The translations under genes and the position numbers were made by a program. From the NCBI GenBank assembly GCA_023228865.1, contig JALOAH010000014.1:1-55445 (forward strand): a stretch of 55,445 nt of DNA, given 5' to 3'. This stretch comes from Porticoccaceae bacterium. Lineage in GTDB: Bacteria > Pseudomonadota > Gammaproteobacteria > Pseudomonadales > Porticoccaceae. Position 1 is the first letter of the stretch; every line of letters begins with the position of its first letter. The notes beneath the pieces were generated by a model. The model saw only the letters and a program-made list of their open reading frames with translations. It was not told the origin of the DNA and ran no database searches. Positions 26,459 to 40,515 of the stretch are shown here, one piece after another.

Positions 26459-27769
26459 ATGCTTTTCAGAATGCCCGTAAAAAACGGGCGGCGCGCAATG
26501 CCGTGCCACTCTATTATCCATGCCTTTTGCCTTCTAACGCTGGCATTTGGTTCTACCCTGGCACTCGCCGGGGAGAAACCGCTCACTCTGTCCAAAGCTC
26601 TCTCGCGGGCCATGGCACAAAACCCCGGCCTCCAGGTCTTCGATTTTCGCCTTCAGGGTCTTGATGGCCGACGCATCACGGCAGATCAAAATCCTGCCCT
26701 GGAGGCCGGCCTGGAAGTGGAAAACTTCCTCGGCAGCGACAATCTGCGAGGAGTTGACGGGGCAGAGTACACCCTATCCCTGTCATCGGTTCTCGAACTT
26801 GGCGGCAAGCGTCAGGCCCGCGTCAGCGTGGTTGACTCACGATACGGGCGCGTCGAGGCCGAGCGCCGGGCCGAGACCCTGGATGTGCTCGGACAGGTGA
26901 CCCAGCGCTTTGTCGCCACCCTGGCCCTGCAGGAAAAACTCCAACTCGCCGCTGAAGCCGTGGCGCTGGCCGAGGCCACCCACGAGATCGTCACCCGTCG
27001 CGCCGACCGGGGCGCGGCGCCCCAAGCCGAAGTCCTGCGCGCCAGGGCCGCGCTCACCCAGAGTCGTATTGAGCAGTGCCATCTGCGAGCCGCCTACGAG
27101 AGCCGGAAAATGGCTCTGGCTTCCCTGTGGGGTGATACCAGCCCGGACTTTCAAATGCTGGAAGGCGACCTGTTCCAGTTCGGTTCCTCCGACAACTTCG
27201 TTGCCCTGTACCAGCGGGTCAGCGACAGCCCGGCCGTTCAAATCTACGCGAGCGAACAGCGTATCCGTGAAGCGGAGATTCAACTGGCGCGCAGCCAGTC
27301 CGAGAGCAACATCCGTTGGCAGGTCGGCGTCCGGCGTTTCGAAGAGACGGATGATACGGCCTTGACCGCTGGGCTCTCGGTACCGCTCTTTTCCGGACGG
27401 CGCAATCGCGGCGAGGTGCAGGCCGCCCTGGCGGCGCGGGATGAGGTCCAATTCCGCCGGGAGGATACCCTGCTGCGCCTCCATTCGCGCCTGTTCGACG
27501 CCTACCATTTGCGGCAACAAAGCATCGAGACTGTTGAGCAGATTCGCAGCCAAATGCTTCCCGACCTGACCGAGGCACTCACTCAGACCCGCGAAGCCTA
27601 TGAAAACGGCCGCTACAGCTATGTGGAGTGGACCGCCGCCCAGCGGGAGCTGCTCTCAGCACGGGAGGCACTGGTGGACGCCGCCACCACGGCGCTGCTC
27701 AACCAGGCGCTGATCGAACAACTTACGGCACAGCCTCTCGCCGCCGTTCCGGGCGCCCCGGCGCGCTAA
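26459..27769 (+). CDS. czcC: CzcC-like outer-membrane efflux channel
   Basis: A 436-residue TolC-superfamily protein with a signal peptide (cleavage after ALAGEK region, about residue 39). Two long OEP repeats form the helical tunnel. GGKRQARVSVV and VLRARAALTQSRIEQ are typical CzcC stretches, and the C-terminal YVEWTAAQRELLSAREALV fits too. An AGGAG site precedes the ATG. It begins the plus-strand czcCBA operon and forms the outer part of a tripartite divalent-metal pump with the following two products. Confidence 0.9.
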   Translation: MLFRMPVKNGRRAMPCHSIIHAFCLLTLAFGSTLALAGEKPLTLSKALSRAMAQNPGLQVFDFRLQGLDGRRITADQNPALEAGLEVENFLGSDNLRGVDGAEYTLSLSSVLELGGKRQARVSVVDSRYGRVEAERRAETLDVLGQVTQRFVATLALQEKLQLAAEAVALAEATHEIVTRRADRGAAPQAEVLRARAALTQSRIEQCHLRAAYESRKMALASLWGDTSPDFQMLEGDLFQFGSSDNFVALYQRVSDSPAVQIYASEQRIREAEIQLARSQSESNIRWQVGVRRFEETDDTALTAGLSVPLFSGRRNRGEVQAALAARDEVQFRREDTLLRLHSRLFDAYHLRQQSIETVEQIRSQMLPDLTEALTQTREAYENGRYSYVEWTAAQRELLSAREALVDAATTALLNQALIEQLTAQPLAAVPGAPAR

Positions 27770-27792
27770 CCCACGAATTCAGGATTCACACC

Positions 27793-32167
<4,375 letters not shown>

Positions 32168-32177
32168 CCAAAACTCC

Positions 32178-32209
32178 ATCATGGGGGGGGAATCTCCCCA
32201 TGATTTTTT
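32178..32209 (+). terminator. Rho-independent terminator after czcA
   Basis: ATCATGGGG (32178-32186) pairs perfectly with CCCCATGAT (32196-32204) over a 9-base loop, and six T residues follow (32204-32209). This is a classic intrinsic terminator 10 bases after the czcA stop. It closes the plus-strand czc operon. Confidence 0.9.
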
Positions 32210-32247
32210 CAACGTTCTTTTATTGCGGTTTATACCCTGGTAAGACT

Positions 32248-32442
32248 ATGAACAATCCACCCAAGCAACGAAAAGATGACCCGAAGGAAGCTCCACACTT
32301 TCGAACACATCGCATCCACGCCATCAACAGTGACTGGTATTTTTTAACCCGTGAAGGTCAAAATATCGGGCCATTCCCGAACAAAAAAGCGGCCGAAGAC
32401 AGCCTTGCGGAATTCCTGAAAGCTGTCAAAAAGGATGAGTAA
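32248..32442 (+). CDS. Small hydrophilic protein, DUF6316-like
   Basis: A 64-residue charged protein containing INSDWYFLTREGQNIGPFPN, followed by KKAAEDSLAEFLKAV. That short beta-hairpin-plus-helix pattern occurs in small DUF6316-type proteins of marine gammaproteobacteria. The ATG at 32248 lies in an AT-rich leader; the frame is open to 32200, but that part overlaps the terminator. Function is unknown. It lies between czcA and czcD but behind the terminator, so it probably has its own promoter. Confidence 0.55.
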   Translation: MNNPPKQRKDDPKEAPHFRTHRIHAINSDWYFLTREGQNIGPFPNKKAAEDSLAEFLKAVKKDE

Positions 32443-32445
32443 ACA

Positions 32446-32526
32446 ATGGCCCAAAATCCACAAAATCGCCAAGGTACAGGCGACCAGGCACAGAGTAAGC
32501 TGAATACAGCAGATGCCTCTTTATAA
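32446..32526 (+). CDS. Possible 26-residue peptide
   Basis: A short frame (opening MAQNPQNRQGTGDQAQSK) three bases after the preceding stop, with a GGA 10 bases upstream. It is hydrophilic and has no recognised relatives. It could be coupled to the upstream gene or be chance. Confidence 0.2.
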   Translation: MAQNPQNRQGTGDQAQSKLNTADASL

Positions 32527-32550
32527 ATAGCCACCAACTAGGTTAACCCA

Positions 32551-33459
32551 ATGAGTCACGACCATGTGCATATGCCCCCCGAGACCAAGGATAAACGCGT
32601 TGCCATCGCCATCTGGGCGAACGGGATCCTGACCCTGGCTCAGATTGGGGGAGGTATCTTTGCCGGCAGTCTCGCCCTTATCGCGGACGCCTTGCATAAT
32701 TTTTCAGACATGGCGTCACTCGTCATCGCGTTCGCGGCGCAAAAAATTGCGCGCCGCCCGGCTGACGCAAAGATGACCTTTGGTTACGGACGCATTGAAA
32801 TCGTTGCAGCCCTCATCAATTACACTACCTTGATCATTATCGGGTTCTACCTGATTTACGAAGGTGGCATGCGGATAATCGATCCTCCAGAGGTAAAGGG
32901 CTGGTGGGTCGTCGGGCTTGGAGGTATCGCTCTGGCCGTGGACGCATTGACAGCGTTGCTCACCTATTCGATGCAGAAAGACAGCATCAATATCCGCGCA
33001 CTGTTTCTTCACAATCTGTCGGATGCACTGGCGTCGGTCGCCGTGGTCATTGGCGGGACCCTTATTTTACTCTACGACATGCGCTGGGTTGATCCTGCCA
33101 TCACCATCGGCATCGCGGGCTACATTCTCTACCTGGGTCTGACAGAAATCGGCGGTACCATCAGAACACTCATGCTGGGCAGCCCGGTGGATATCGATAC
33201 CGATGCCGTCATTATTGCCTTATCCAACATCGAAGGCGTTATCGATCTTCACCATGTGCATTTTTGGCAGATGGGCGAACACGATGCCTCGCTGGAGGCC
33301 CATGTAATTATCGAGGAAAGTGCATGGGATCAGCTTGAGAATATCAAGTACAGGATAAAACAAGCTCTGGCGCAGGAATTCAATATCAGTCATTCGACAC
33401 TGGAATTCGAACACCCAGACCACGTGCACAAGGATGCCCACACCTATGGGCATGGTTAA
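32551..33459 (+). CDS. czcD: CzcD-like CDF cation exporter
   Basis: A 302-residue cation diffusion facilitator with six membrane helices. Metal-site motifs are SLALIADALHNFSDMAS (helix 2, with H and D) and LFLHNLSDALASVAVV (helix 5). The C-terminal cytoplasmic domain holds IDLHHVHFWQMGEHDASLEAHV, and the tail is His-rich (HPDHVHKDAHTYGHG). It exports Zn, Cd or Co from the cytoplasm to the periplasm, feeding the RND pumps. It is convergent with the lspA end of the minus-strand operon. Confidence 0.92.
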   Translation: MSHDHVHMPPETKDKRVAIAIWANGILTLAQIGGGIFAGSLALIADALHNFSDMASLVIAFAAQKIARRPADAKMTFGYGRIEIVAALINYTTLIIIGFYLIYEGGMRIIDPPEVKGWWVVGLGGIALAVDALTALLTYSMQKDSINIRALFLHNLSDALASVAVVIGGTLILLYDMRWVDPAITIGIAGYILYLGLTEIGGTIRTLMLGSPVDIDTDAVIIALSNIEGVIDLHHVHFWQMGEHDASLEAHVIIEESAWDQLENIKYRIKQALAQEFNISHSTLEFEHPDHVHKDAHTYGHG

Positions 33460-33598
33460 GAGAGATGTTCTCCGCAAGCACCGGCGAGAGCGGAGACTAT
33501 TTCGAAGTTAATAGATGAAACCACACGCTCCACTATTTCATGATGGAACGTGTTCCTACTTACCTCATTCCTTGGTTGTTATTACGGTTGCTGCTATC

Positions 33599-34096
33599 TC
33601 ACCCATCATGGGCTGGATCATTTCTACGGCCTATGGTACCAACAATCAAAATACATACCCCTATGAATATCGCTGTATCAGCCAGATTGAATGCTGGCCA
33701 ATGAGAATTGCTCCACTGAAAATCAAGAAAGTCCACTACCGATCCTCGCCATACACGATCAACCATGTTGCCCAATGCACCACCAAGCACCAACGAATAG
33801 CTCGCCGCTTCAAGCCGGGTTGGACACTGCCGCATTGTCCAAACCAACCAAACTGATACGCCAGATGCTAATGCAATAAAGAAATAGCGTTGCCAGCCAC
33901 CAGCATCAGCTAGCAAGCTGAATGCAGCGCCAGGGTTCATCATGTGCACGATATTAAGAACTGAGTTAATCTCCACTCGCTCAGCGTACTCTATCGTACG
34001 CTCAACGGCACACTTACTTGCCTGATCCATCAGTAATATCAAACCGGAAAGACCTAGCCAACCACAAAAGGTGTTTGTCCGGTTGGAGTTCGCCAT
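33599..34096 (-). CDS. lspA: Lipoprotein signal peptidase (signal peptidase II)
   Basis: A 165-residue membrane protease with four helices. The catalytic Asp pair is in GNMVDRVWRGSVVDFLDF and WPAFNLADTAI, both conserved in LspA. The start ATG at 34096 is 4 bp after the PII-like stop; a TTG at 34120 gives eight more residues. As a plasmid or ICE-borne second copy it resembles the lspA (pbrC) genes of metal-resistance operons. It is the last gene of the minus-strand czcICBA operon. Which lipoprotein it processes is unclear; no lipobox protein is encoded in this operon. Confidence 0.9.
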   Translation of the reverse strand: MANSNRTNTFCGWLGLSGLILLMDQASKCAVERTIEYAERVEINSVLNIVHMMNPGAAFSLLADAGGWQRYFFIALASGVSVWLVWTMRQCPTRLEAASYSLVLGGALGNMVDRVWRGSVVDFLDFQWSNSHWPAFNLADTAIFIGVCILIVGTIGRRNDPAHDG

Positions 34097-34100
34097 GAAG

Positions 34101-34421
34101 TTAATTTTCTTTTCCTCCAATAGGCAACGCTTGCTCGACAGGGGTGACGTATACCCAACCGGATATGTTGGGTCCGATTTTCCCGGTTTTGCGAATGATG
34201 GATGTCACCTCTTCCACCTGGTTGTCCTCACAAACCAGTGATAACTGCACTTCCGAGATAACCACACCAGCTTCGGACGAATACGCCAGCTCCTGCTCGC
34301 CTAAAGGCTTTAAGGTCCCCTTGATGTCGAGCAGCGATATGTTTTTGTAGCCTGCGTCACGCAGTGCTTCAATGACATCGGCTGATCGAACATGCTGAAT
34401 AAACGCGGTAATTTGTTTCAT
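34101..34421 (-). CDS. PII-like (GlnB-fold) protein of metal-efflux operon
   Basis: A 106-residue protein with the ferredoxin-like GlnB fold. It opens with KQITAFIQHVRSADVIEALR and ends with GKIGPNISGWVYVTPVEQAL. The canonical T-loop and its modified Tyr are missing, so it belongs with PII-like proteins found beside transporters rather than with nitrogen PII. Such proteins often bind small ligands or metals and gate a neighbouring transporter; here the partner would be CzcA, 77 bp upstream. The ATG at 34421 is the natural start. Confidence 0.75.
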   Translation of the reverse strand: MKQITAFIQHVRSADVIEALRDAGYKNISLLDIKGTLKPLGEQELAYSSEAGVVISEVQLSLVCEDNQVEEVTSIIRKTGKIGPNISGWVYVTPVEQALPIGGKEN

Positions 34422-34498
34422 GTAAATACTCCCAAAAGTGTCGTTTTTGCTATCAGAGGGATCGCGACAAAGGGTTCTATGCCGCAATCCAGAAGGCG

Positions 34499-37400
34499 TT
34501 ACTGAGCTATCGTGTCGCCATTGTCATCAATCGCTTTTGGCCTTCGCCAGGCCAGTCGATACAGTCCGGGAAGCACCAATAGCGTAAGTAACGTGGAAGA
34601 GATAATGCCGCCGATAACGACCGTGGCCAGTGGCCTCTGGACTTCGGCTCCAGTACTGGTATTGAGTGCCATCGGCAGGAAACCTAATGCGGCCACCAGA
34701 GCGACCATCAATATCGGCCGCAATCTCAACATGGCGCCGCCCAGAATCGCCTGCTCGACTGATTCTCCGCGACTGAGCTCATCCCGAAATGCCGACACCA
34801 TCATGACCCCCGTCAGCACCGATACACCGCACAAAGTAATAAACCCAACGCCAGCGGTGATGGATAAAGGGATATCTCGCAACCACAAGGCGATAACGCC
34901 ACCAGTCAGCGCCAGCGGTACGCCACTGAAGACTAATGCCGCATCTTTTGCCGAACCAAAGGTCATCATCAGCAATGCAAAAATCATCACCAAAGTGACG
35001 GGGACAAGCAGGCTCAACCGCTGCGAGGCCGATTGCAGTTGCTCAAAAGTACCGCCGTACTCCAGCCAATAGCCGGGAGGCAATTTCACCTGTTGCGCAA
35101 CTTTGTCCTGAACTTCGGCCACAAAGCCACCCAAATCACGACCGTGAACATTGGCGCTGACTACCAACCGCCGCTTGCCGTTTTCACGAGAGATCTGATT
35201 AGGTCCAGGGGCCAGCGTGAGACTAGCCACTTCCCGCAGTGGCACGTAGCCGCCGTCTGGTAGTGGTATCGGCAAACGCTCCAACGCTTGTAAGTCGCCC
35301 CTTATGCGCTCGGCCACTCGCACCACTATCGAGAAACGTTGATCGCCTTCAAAGATCAGGCCAGCCTCCTCACCGCCCGTGGCGGCGGCGACTACGTCCT
35401 GCACATCGGCTACATTCAAGCCATAACGATACATAGCTGAACGATCAGCATTAATGGACAGAATAGGCAAACCGGATACCTGTTCGACCTTGACACCTTC
35501 GGCGCCCTCGATGCCAGTCAATACCGCCGCGATTTCGCTGCCCGATTTAAGCAGCTGGTCCAAATCATCGCCGAACACCTTGATCCCGAGGTCTGATCGC
35601 ACACCAGAAATCAATTCATTGAAGCGCAGTTGGATCGGCTGGCTGATCTCATAGGCATTTCCCGGCAACAACGTCAGTTTCTCACCAATTTCTTCCAACA
35701 GCTGCGCTTTGGTTTTATCAGGATCGGGCCATTCACTGCGATCCCTGAGCATGACATAGCCATCGGAAATGTTGGGCCCCATGGGGTCACTGGCAACTTC
35801 GGCCGTGCCGACGCGCGCGAAGTAGGTTTTGACTTCAGGGATTTCCAGAACCGCTTTTTCCAGTTGAAACTGCATATCCAGGGATTGAGTGAGACTGGTG
35901 CCGGGTATTCGCAGTGCCTGGACGGCAATATCGCCCTCATCCAGATTAGGGATAAATTCCGTCCCCATCCGCGTGGCCAGTGCGCCGACCAAAACCACAA
36001 AGATCAGGGCCGCAGACAATACGAGAACGCGAAACTTTAGCGCCCACGCCAAAACCGGGGCGTAAAACCGTTTGGAGTGGCGAACAATAAAATTGTCCTT
36101 CTCCTCGATATGCCCCGTCATAAACAGCGCCACGGCGGCAGGGACGAAGGTGAGTGACAGCACCAACGCAGACAGCAAGGCCATGATCACCGCCATAGCC
36201 ATGGGCGTAAACATTTTGCCTTCCACGCCCGTCAAAGCCAGGATGGGTAAGTTCACCAGAATCACCACTAACACGCTGATCAAACTCGGCGCAAAAACCT
36301 CGCGGGTGGCCGCAAACACCGTTTGAAAACGCTCATCCAGTTTTAAGGTGCGCCCAAGATGATGCTGTCGCCCAGCCAAGCGCATGATACAGTTTTCGAC
36401 AATGATCACCGCACCATCCACAATCAAGCCAAAATCGAGTGCGCCCAAACTCATCAGATTGGCGCTGACCTTGGTTTGCACCATGCCCGTCATCAACATC
36501 AACATCGACAATGGAATCACCATTGCGGTGAGTAAGGCCGCCCGGACGTTGCCGAGCATGATCAGGAGCACGACGACAACCAATACCGCACCTTCGGCCA
36601 GGTTGGCCTGCACCGTGGCAATGGTTTTATCGACCAGTACCGTACGGTTATAAACCGGTTCGGCAATCACGCCCTCGGGCAGCGTCTTATTGATCTCCAA
36701 CAACTTGGCCGACACATCCTGGGAAACCGTCCGACTATTACCTCCCAGCAGCATGACGGCGGTACCCAATACAGTCTCCTCACCATCGCGAGTAGCGGCA
36801 CCTGTGCGCAACTCTTTGCCGAATCCGACCTCGGCCACATCAGCCACGGTAATGGGTAACCCGGCTCGACGAGCGACGATGATTTTTTCGATCGCAGGGA
36901 TGTCAGCCACCTGTCCGGGGGCGCGGATTAAATATTGCTCACCATTTTTTTCAATATAGCCAGCACCGATATTAGCGTTGTTTTTCTCCAGTGCCGCTAC
37001 TAAATCATCAAAGCTGAGCTGGTAGGCCAGCAGTCTTGAAGGTTCCGGCGTGATGTGGAACTGCTTCTCGAAGCCGCCAATGGTATTGACTTCGGTGACG
37101 CCGGGAACCAGGCGTAACTGCGGACGGATCACCCAATCCTGCAAGGTACGTAAGGCCGTCGCATCATAGGGCTCACCATTTTCTTGCAAGGCGCCCGGTT
37201 TCGCATGCACTGCATAGTGAAAGATTTCACCGAGTCCTGTGGCAACGGGCCCCATCACCGGACCGATTCCTGAAGGCATCTCGCTTTTTGCCTGCTGCAA
37301 GCGCTCGTTGATAAGATTGCGGGCAAAGTAAATGTCCGTGCCTTTTTCAAACACCACGGTCACTTGGGACAGAGCATAGCGTGATACCGAACGTGTACTC

Positions 37401-37639
37401 TCCACGTGGGGCAGCCCTGTGATCGCCAGTTCCACCAAGTACGTAATGCGTTGCTCCACTTCCAGCGGTGAGTAGCCGGGAGCTTCGGTATTGATTTGCA
37501 CCTGGACATTGGTGATATCGGGTACCGCGTCGATGGGTAGGTGCTGATAGTTCCAGACACCCAGGGCACCAGTTACCAGCACCAGAAACATCACCAGCCA
37601 ACGGCGTGCGATGGAAAATTGAATCAGTTTATCGATCAT
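34499..37639 (-). CDS. czcA: Second CzcA-like heavy-metal RND pump
   Basis: A 1046-residue HME-1-type pump. The proton-relay residues are D402, D408 and E415 in [17 protein letters not shown]. Sequence is closely similar to the plus-strand pump along its entire length but clearly diverged (for example FHYAVHAKPGALQ against [13 protein letters not shown]). A GGAG site precedes the ATG. It is part of the minus-strand order czcI, czcC, czcB, czcA, PII-like, lspA, and its base composition is visibly less GC-rich than the plus-strand copy, indicating separate acquisition. Confidence 0.94.
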   Translation of the reverse strand: MIDKLIQFSIARRWLVMFLVLVTGALGVWNYQHLPIDAVPDITNVQVQINTEAPGYSPLEVEQRITYLVELAITGLPHVESTRSVSRYALSQVTVVFEKGTDIYFARNLINERLQQAKSEMPSGIGPVMGPVATGLGEIFHYAVHAKPGALQENGEPYDATALRTLQDWVIRPQLRLVPGVTEVNTIGGFEKQFHITPEPSRLLAYQLSFDDLVAALEKNNANIGAGYIEKNGEQYLIRAPGQVADIPAIEKIIVARRAGLPITVADVAEVGFGKELRTGAATRDGEETVLGTAVMLLGGNSRTVSQDVSAKLLEINKTLPEGVIAEPVYNRTVLVDKTIATVQANLAEGAVLVVVVLLIMLGNVRAALLTAMVIPLSMLMLMTGMVQTKVSANLMSLGALDFGLIVDGAVIIVENCIMRLAGRQHHLGRTLKLDERFQTVFAATREVFAPSLISVLVVILVNLPILALTGVEGKMFTPMAMAVIMALLSALVLSLTFVPAAVALFMTGHIEEKDNFIVRHSKRFYAPVLAWALKFRVLVLSAALIFVVLVGALATRMGTEFIPNLDEGDIAVQALRIPGTSLTQSLDMQFQLEKAVLEIPEVKTYFARVGTAEVASDPMGPNISDGYVMLRDRSEWPDPDKTKAQLLEEIGEKLTLLPGNAYEISQPIQLRFNELISGVRSDLGIKVFGDDLDQLLKSGSEIAAVLTGIEGAEGVKVEQVSGLPILSINADRSAMYRYGLNVADVQDVVAAATGGEEAGLIFEGDQRFSIVVRVAERIRGDLQALERLPIPLPDGGYVPLREVASLTLAPGPNQISRENGKRRLVVSANVHGRDLGGFVAEVQDKVAQQVKLPPGYWLEYGGTFEQLQSASQRLSLLVPVTLVMIFALLMMTFGSAKDAALVFSGVPLALTGGVIALWLRDIPLSITAGVGFITLCGVSVLTGVMMVSAFRDELSRGESVEQAILGGAMLRLRPILMVALVAALGFLPMALNTSTGAEVQRPLATVVIGGIISSTLLTLLVLPGLYRLAWRRPKAIDDNGDTIAQ

Positions 37640-37714
37640 CAGACACTCCTTCGATGAGCGGCAATGAAAATGCTGTTCCGGCCGATGGTATGCAGAATGT
37701 CTTTCAGGAAGTGA

Positions 37715-38656
37715 TTAATCATCATCGCCAACCTCCCCTTTACCCAATTCCGCTTTCAAAATAAAACTGTTGTTGCTGACATACACTTCATCTGCGGACA
37801 GGCCGGACACTACTTCGCTTAGCTCGCCGTCGGTGCGTCCCAAGGTTACCGTGCGTGCCTCAAAACCCTCCTTTCCCCGAACAAAAACAACGGGATTGTC
37901 GTCGACGATTTGCAGGGCTTCGTTGCGAATCACCACGGGAGTATTAATTTCGGCGCGGGTGATTTGTGCGTTGACAAACAGACCCGGTTTCCAGGTGCCG
38001 TTTGGGTTGTCGATCAAAACGCGCGCCGTAATGGCCTGATTGCTACCTTGGCCAAGTGGCGCAATATAGATGATATTTCCCTCTGCGGTTTGGCTCGAAT
38101 CGAGGCTGAAAATGCGAACTTTCTGCCCTGATTGAACCTGAGCAACATCCTTTGGAAAAATCGACAGCTCTACCCAGACCGTGGAAAAATCCTTCACCTC
38201 CAATAGGGGGGCATCGCTGGTTTGTTCGCCAGGGTTAGCGTTGCGCTGTGTAATAACGCCATTGAGTGACGAAACTATCGAATAGGTTTTCAGGCTTTCG
38301 TTGGCTTCTACGGTCAACAGGGTTTCGCCCTTACGAACCGGATCACCAACACTTTTTTTAACTTCCCGAATAACACCGTCAAAGCGTGCGGTCACTGATT
38401 GTACGCGTTCTGCGTTGGTGGCGACGACGCCGTATACCGGCAATACATCGCGGATGGTGCCAGAAGTCACGGTTGCCAGCGTAATGCCCGAATGTTGTAT
38501 CTGCTGCTGAGTCAGTTCAATGTGGCCTTCTTCGCCGTGCTCTGCTTCCTCTCCGCGACCTGTTTCGGCAAGAGCATGTCCGGATAGCAGTGCGATTAGG
38601 AAGCAACAGCCAAGAAGATGGGGGATGGGTTTGTTAATATGTGTTCTTGATTTCAT
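37715..38656 (-). CDS. czcB: CzcB-like membrane fusion protein (short)
   Basis: A 313-residue periplasmic adaptor with a signal peptide (ending HALAET). The lipoyl halves read VKKSVGDPVRKGETLLTVEA and VSSLNGVITQRNANPGE. Near residue 36 a short acidic/His stretch (RGEEAEHGEEGH) is present, but the extra N-terminal domain of the plus-strand homologue is missing. The start overlaps the czcC stop by four bases (ATGA). The tail is acidic. Confidence 0.9.
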   Translation of the reverse strand: MKSRTHINKPIPHLLGCCFLIALLSGHALAETGRGEEAEHGEEGHIELTQQQIQHSGITLATVTSGTIRDVLPVYGVVATNAERVQSVTARFDGVIREVKKSVGDPVRKGETLLTVEANESLKTYSIVSSLNGVITQRNANPGEQTSDAPLLEVKDFSTVWVELSIFPKDVAQVQSGQKVRIFSLDSSQTAEGNIIYIAPLGQGSNQAITARVLIDNPNGTWKPGLFVNAQITRAEINTPVVIRNEALQIVDDNPVVFVRGKEGFEARTVTLGRTDGELSEVVSGLSADEVYVSNNSFILKAELGKGEVGDDD

Positions 38657-39993
38657 CGTGATGATCCTGAAAATGTGTTGTCTTCGCCATACTGAGTCAA
38701 GGCCAGGGGCTCTGCTGTTAGTTGCTCAATTTCTGCGCCATAGGTTAAAGCGGCTGCCGCCGCTTCGATCTGGGTACGCCTGGCGCTCAATAATTCCTGC
38801 CGCGCGCTGACATAGTCGAGATACCCGTAGCGACCGCGTTGATAGGCCACCTGAGTGTCTACCAGGGCCTGCTCAAGGGCGGGAATGATGGCGGTACGCA
38901 GTGCTTTTACCGCGACAATGGCTTGTTTGCGGTTGTGATAGGCGCGGAACAGCTGAGTGTGTAAATCCAGCAGCATTACGTCACGTTGTGCCAACACCTG
39001 ATTTTTTTCGGCCAGCGCAGTCGACACAGCGCCGGTATTTCGTTGGCCGGAAAACAACGGCATGCTGAAGCCAGCCACCAGTGCGGTATCATCGGTTTCC
39101 TGTATTCGACGAACCCCCACTGACCAACTGATATCGGCGCTGGATTGGGTTTGGGCAAGGCGTAATTCAGCTTCTTTGAGGCGGGACTCTGCCGCGAATA
39201 TTTCGATCGCCGGATTTTTTTCCACTTTGGCGTATAGCATCTCAAAGGCGACGTCCTCGCCAAACTGGAATAGATCACCTTGCACCTTGGCAAAGTCAGG
39301 TGTAGTCACTCCCCATAGAGCAGACAACGACACTTTCAAATAAGCCAGCCGTTGCTGCTCCGAAAGGAAAGCGAGCTTCGCTTGCTCGGCAGCGGCCTGT
39401 GCCCGTTTGACTTCCGCCTCGGGAGTCGCCCCCGCCGTAGCCCGCTTTTTCACAATGCGTAAGCTCTCGTTTGCCAATTGAGCAGCCTCGGCAGCCAGGG
39501 TAACCTGCTCCTGTGCGGCCAGCACATCGACATAGCGACGGGTGACTTCGCCTAATAAGGCCAGGGATTCCACCTGTCGGCTGGCATCGAGCACTGACCG
39601 ACTGTGGGAGACAACGCCTTGTCGAGCCACGCGCTTATTCCCCATTTCGATGACCGAAGACAGGGCAATGGTCAGCTCAGCACCACCTGCGCCGCTAAAA
39701 TCTCCGGTACCGCCGACATTTTCAGCCTCAAAACCCAACTCATACGCCGGCCTTAACCCGGCCGTCTCTGCCTGCCCCTGAAGGGCGGCATAGCGATAGG
39801 GAAAAATTTTCAAGGAAGGGTTTTGAGCTATTAAACGCTCGATGGCGCTATTTAACGTAATGGATGTATCCGTGGAAGCGGCCCAGGCACCCTGGACAAA
39901 AAAGAAAATAAATAAACTGAATAAAAAACCAGGGTACCTGCGTGACCACGGTTTGCTAGCGCCATAAACAGACGCGCTGTAATTGGGTAACAT
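38653..39993 (-). CDS. czcC: CzcC-like outer-membrane efflux channel (second)
   Basis: A 446-residue TolC-family protein with a signal peptide (FIFFFVQGAWA). It shares with the first copy the GNKRVARQG / GEVTRRYVDVLAAQEQ region, GVRRIQETDDTALVAGFSMP and the YVSARQELLSARRTQIE C-terminus. It forms the outer-membrane duct for the adjacent CzcB/CzcA. It starts at ATG 39993. Confidence 0.9.
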   Translation of the reverse strand: MLPNYSASVYGASKPWSRRYPGFLFSLFIFFFVQGAWAASTDTSITLNSAIERLIAQNPSLKIFPYRYAALQGQAETAGLRPAYELGFEAENVGGTGDFSGAGGAELTIALSSVIEMGNKRVARQGVVSHSRSVLDASRQVESLALLGEVTRRYVDVLAAQEQVTLAAEAAQLANESLRIVKKRATAGATPEAEVKRAQAAAEQAKLAFLSEQQRLAYLKVSLSALWGVTTPDFAKVQGDLFQFGEDVAFEMLYAKVEKNPAIEIFAAESRLKEAELRLAQTQSSADISWSVGVRRIQETDDTALVAGFSMPLFSGQRNTGAVSTALAEKNQVLAQRDVMLLDLHTQLFRAYHNRKQAIVAVKALRTAIIPALEQALVDTQVAYQRGRYGYLDYVSARQELLSARRTQIEAAAAALTYGAEIEQLTAEPLALTQYGEDNTFSGSSR

Positions 39994-40077
39994 GAAATGA
40001 ATCCTTAGTTCTAGAAATATAGCGGCTCAACACAATGACCATGGCCGTGATGTCTTTGAGTTTCTTAAAGGCCAGGA

Positions 40078-40431
40078 TCAGCCAATAGGAGGGCGATAAA
40101 GGGAAGCCGGAATAACAGGAGGTTTAAAGTTTTGATAAAGCGTTATGACACTTCCAAGTAGCGAAGCCTCCATCGGAGAAATACTACTGGGTGCCAAAAA
40201 GCAGCAGTGCGCGTGACAACAACTACACTGATAGCAGTCATAGGGGAGCTGCTTGTCCGGCATTTGCTTTCCGAGCCTTCCATCAAAATTCGTGTCCGCA
40301 TCCAAATATTTATGCGCAGCTGGCAGGAGCTCTGTACCGGATTGATAAAGTTTATACGTATCCGGCATAGCAGCCACTGACTGCAGAGCAATCAAAGCTA
40401 ACAACAGGTAAATCGTGATTCGTCGGATCAC
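40078..40431 (-). CDS. CzcI-like Cys/His-rich periplasmic protein
   Basis: A 117-residue exported protein starting from GTG, with a signal peptide (IYLLLALIALQSVAA). A dense metal-binding cluster, CYQCSCCHAHCC, lies near residues 66-77, and the end reads ASLYRPPIG. It is the counterpart of the His-rich protein at 26048 but uses Cys rather than His. It lies 84 bp upstream of czcC. It probably buffers or senses metal in the periplasm; this is inference. Confidence 0.65.
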   Translation of the reverse strand: MIRRITIYLLLALIALQSVAAMPDTYKLYQSGTELLPAAHKYLDADTNFDGRLGKQMPDKQLPYDCYQCSCCHAHCCFLAPSSISPMEASLLGSVITLYQNFKPPVIPASLYRPPIG

Positions 40432-40515
40432 GAAGCTCGCTTCTCAATACCATTAGGTTTAAAGTAATTGTCCAGAATCAGAAAACCGACGAATTTCTTA
40501 ATGTCCCACTTCATT

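Noticed and set aside
33470..33495. Hairpin after czcD as a terminator
   Set aside because: CTCCGC/GCGGAG gives six pairs over a 14-base loop with no clear T run.
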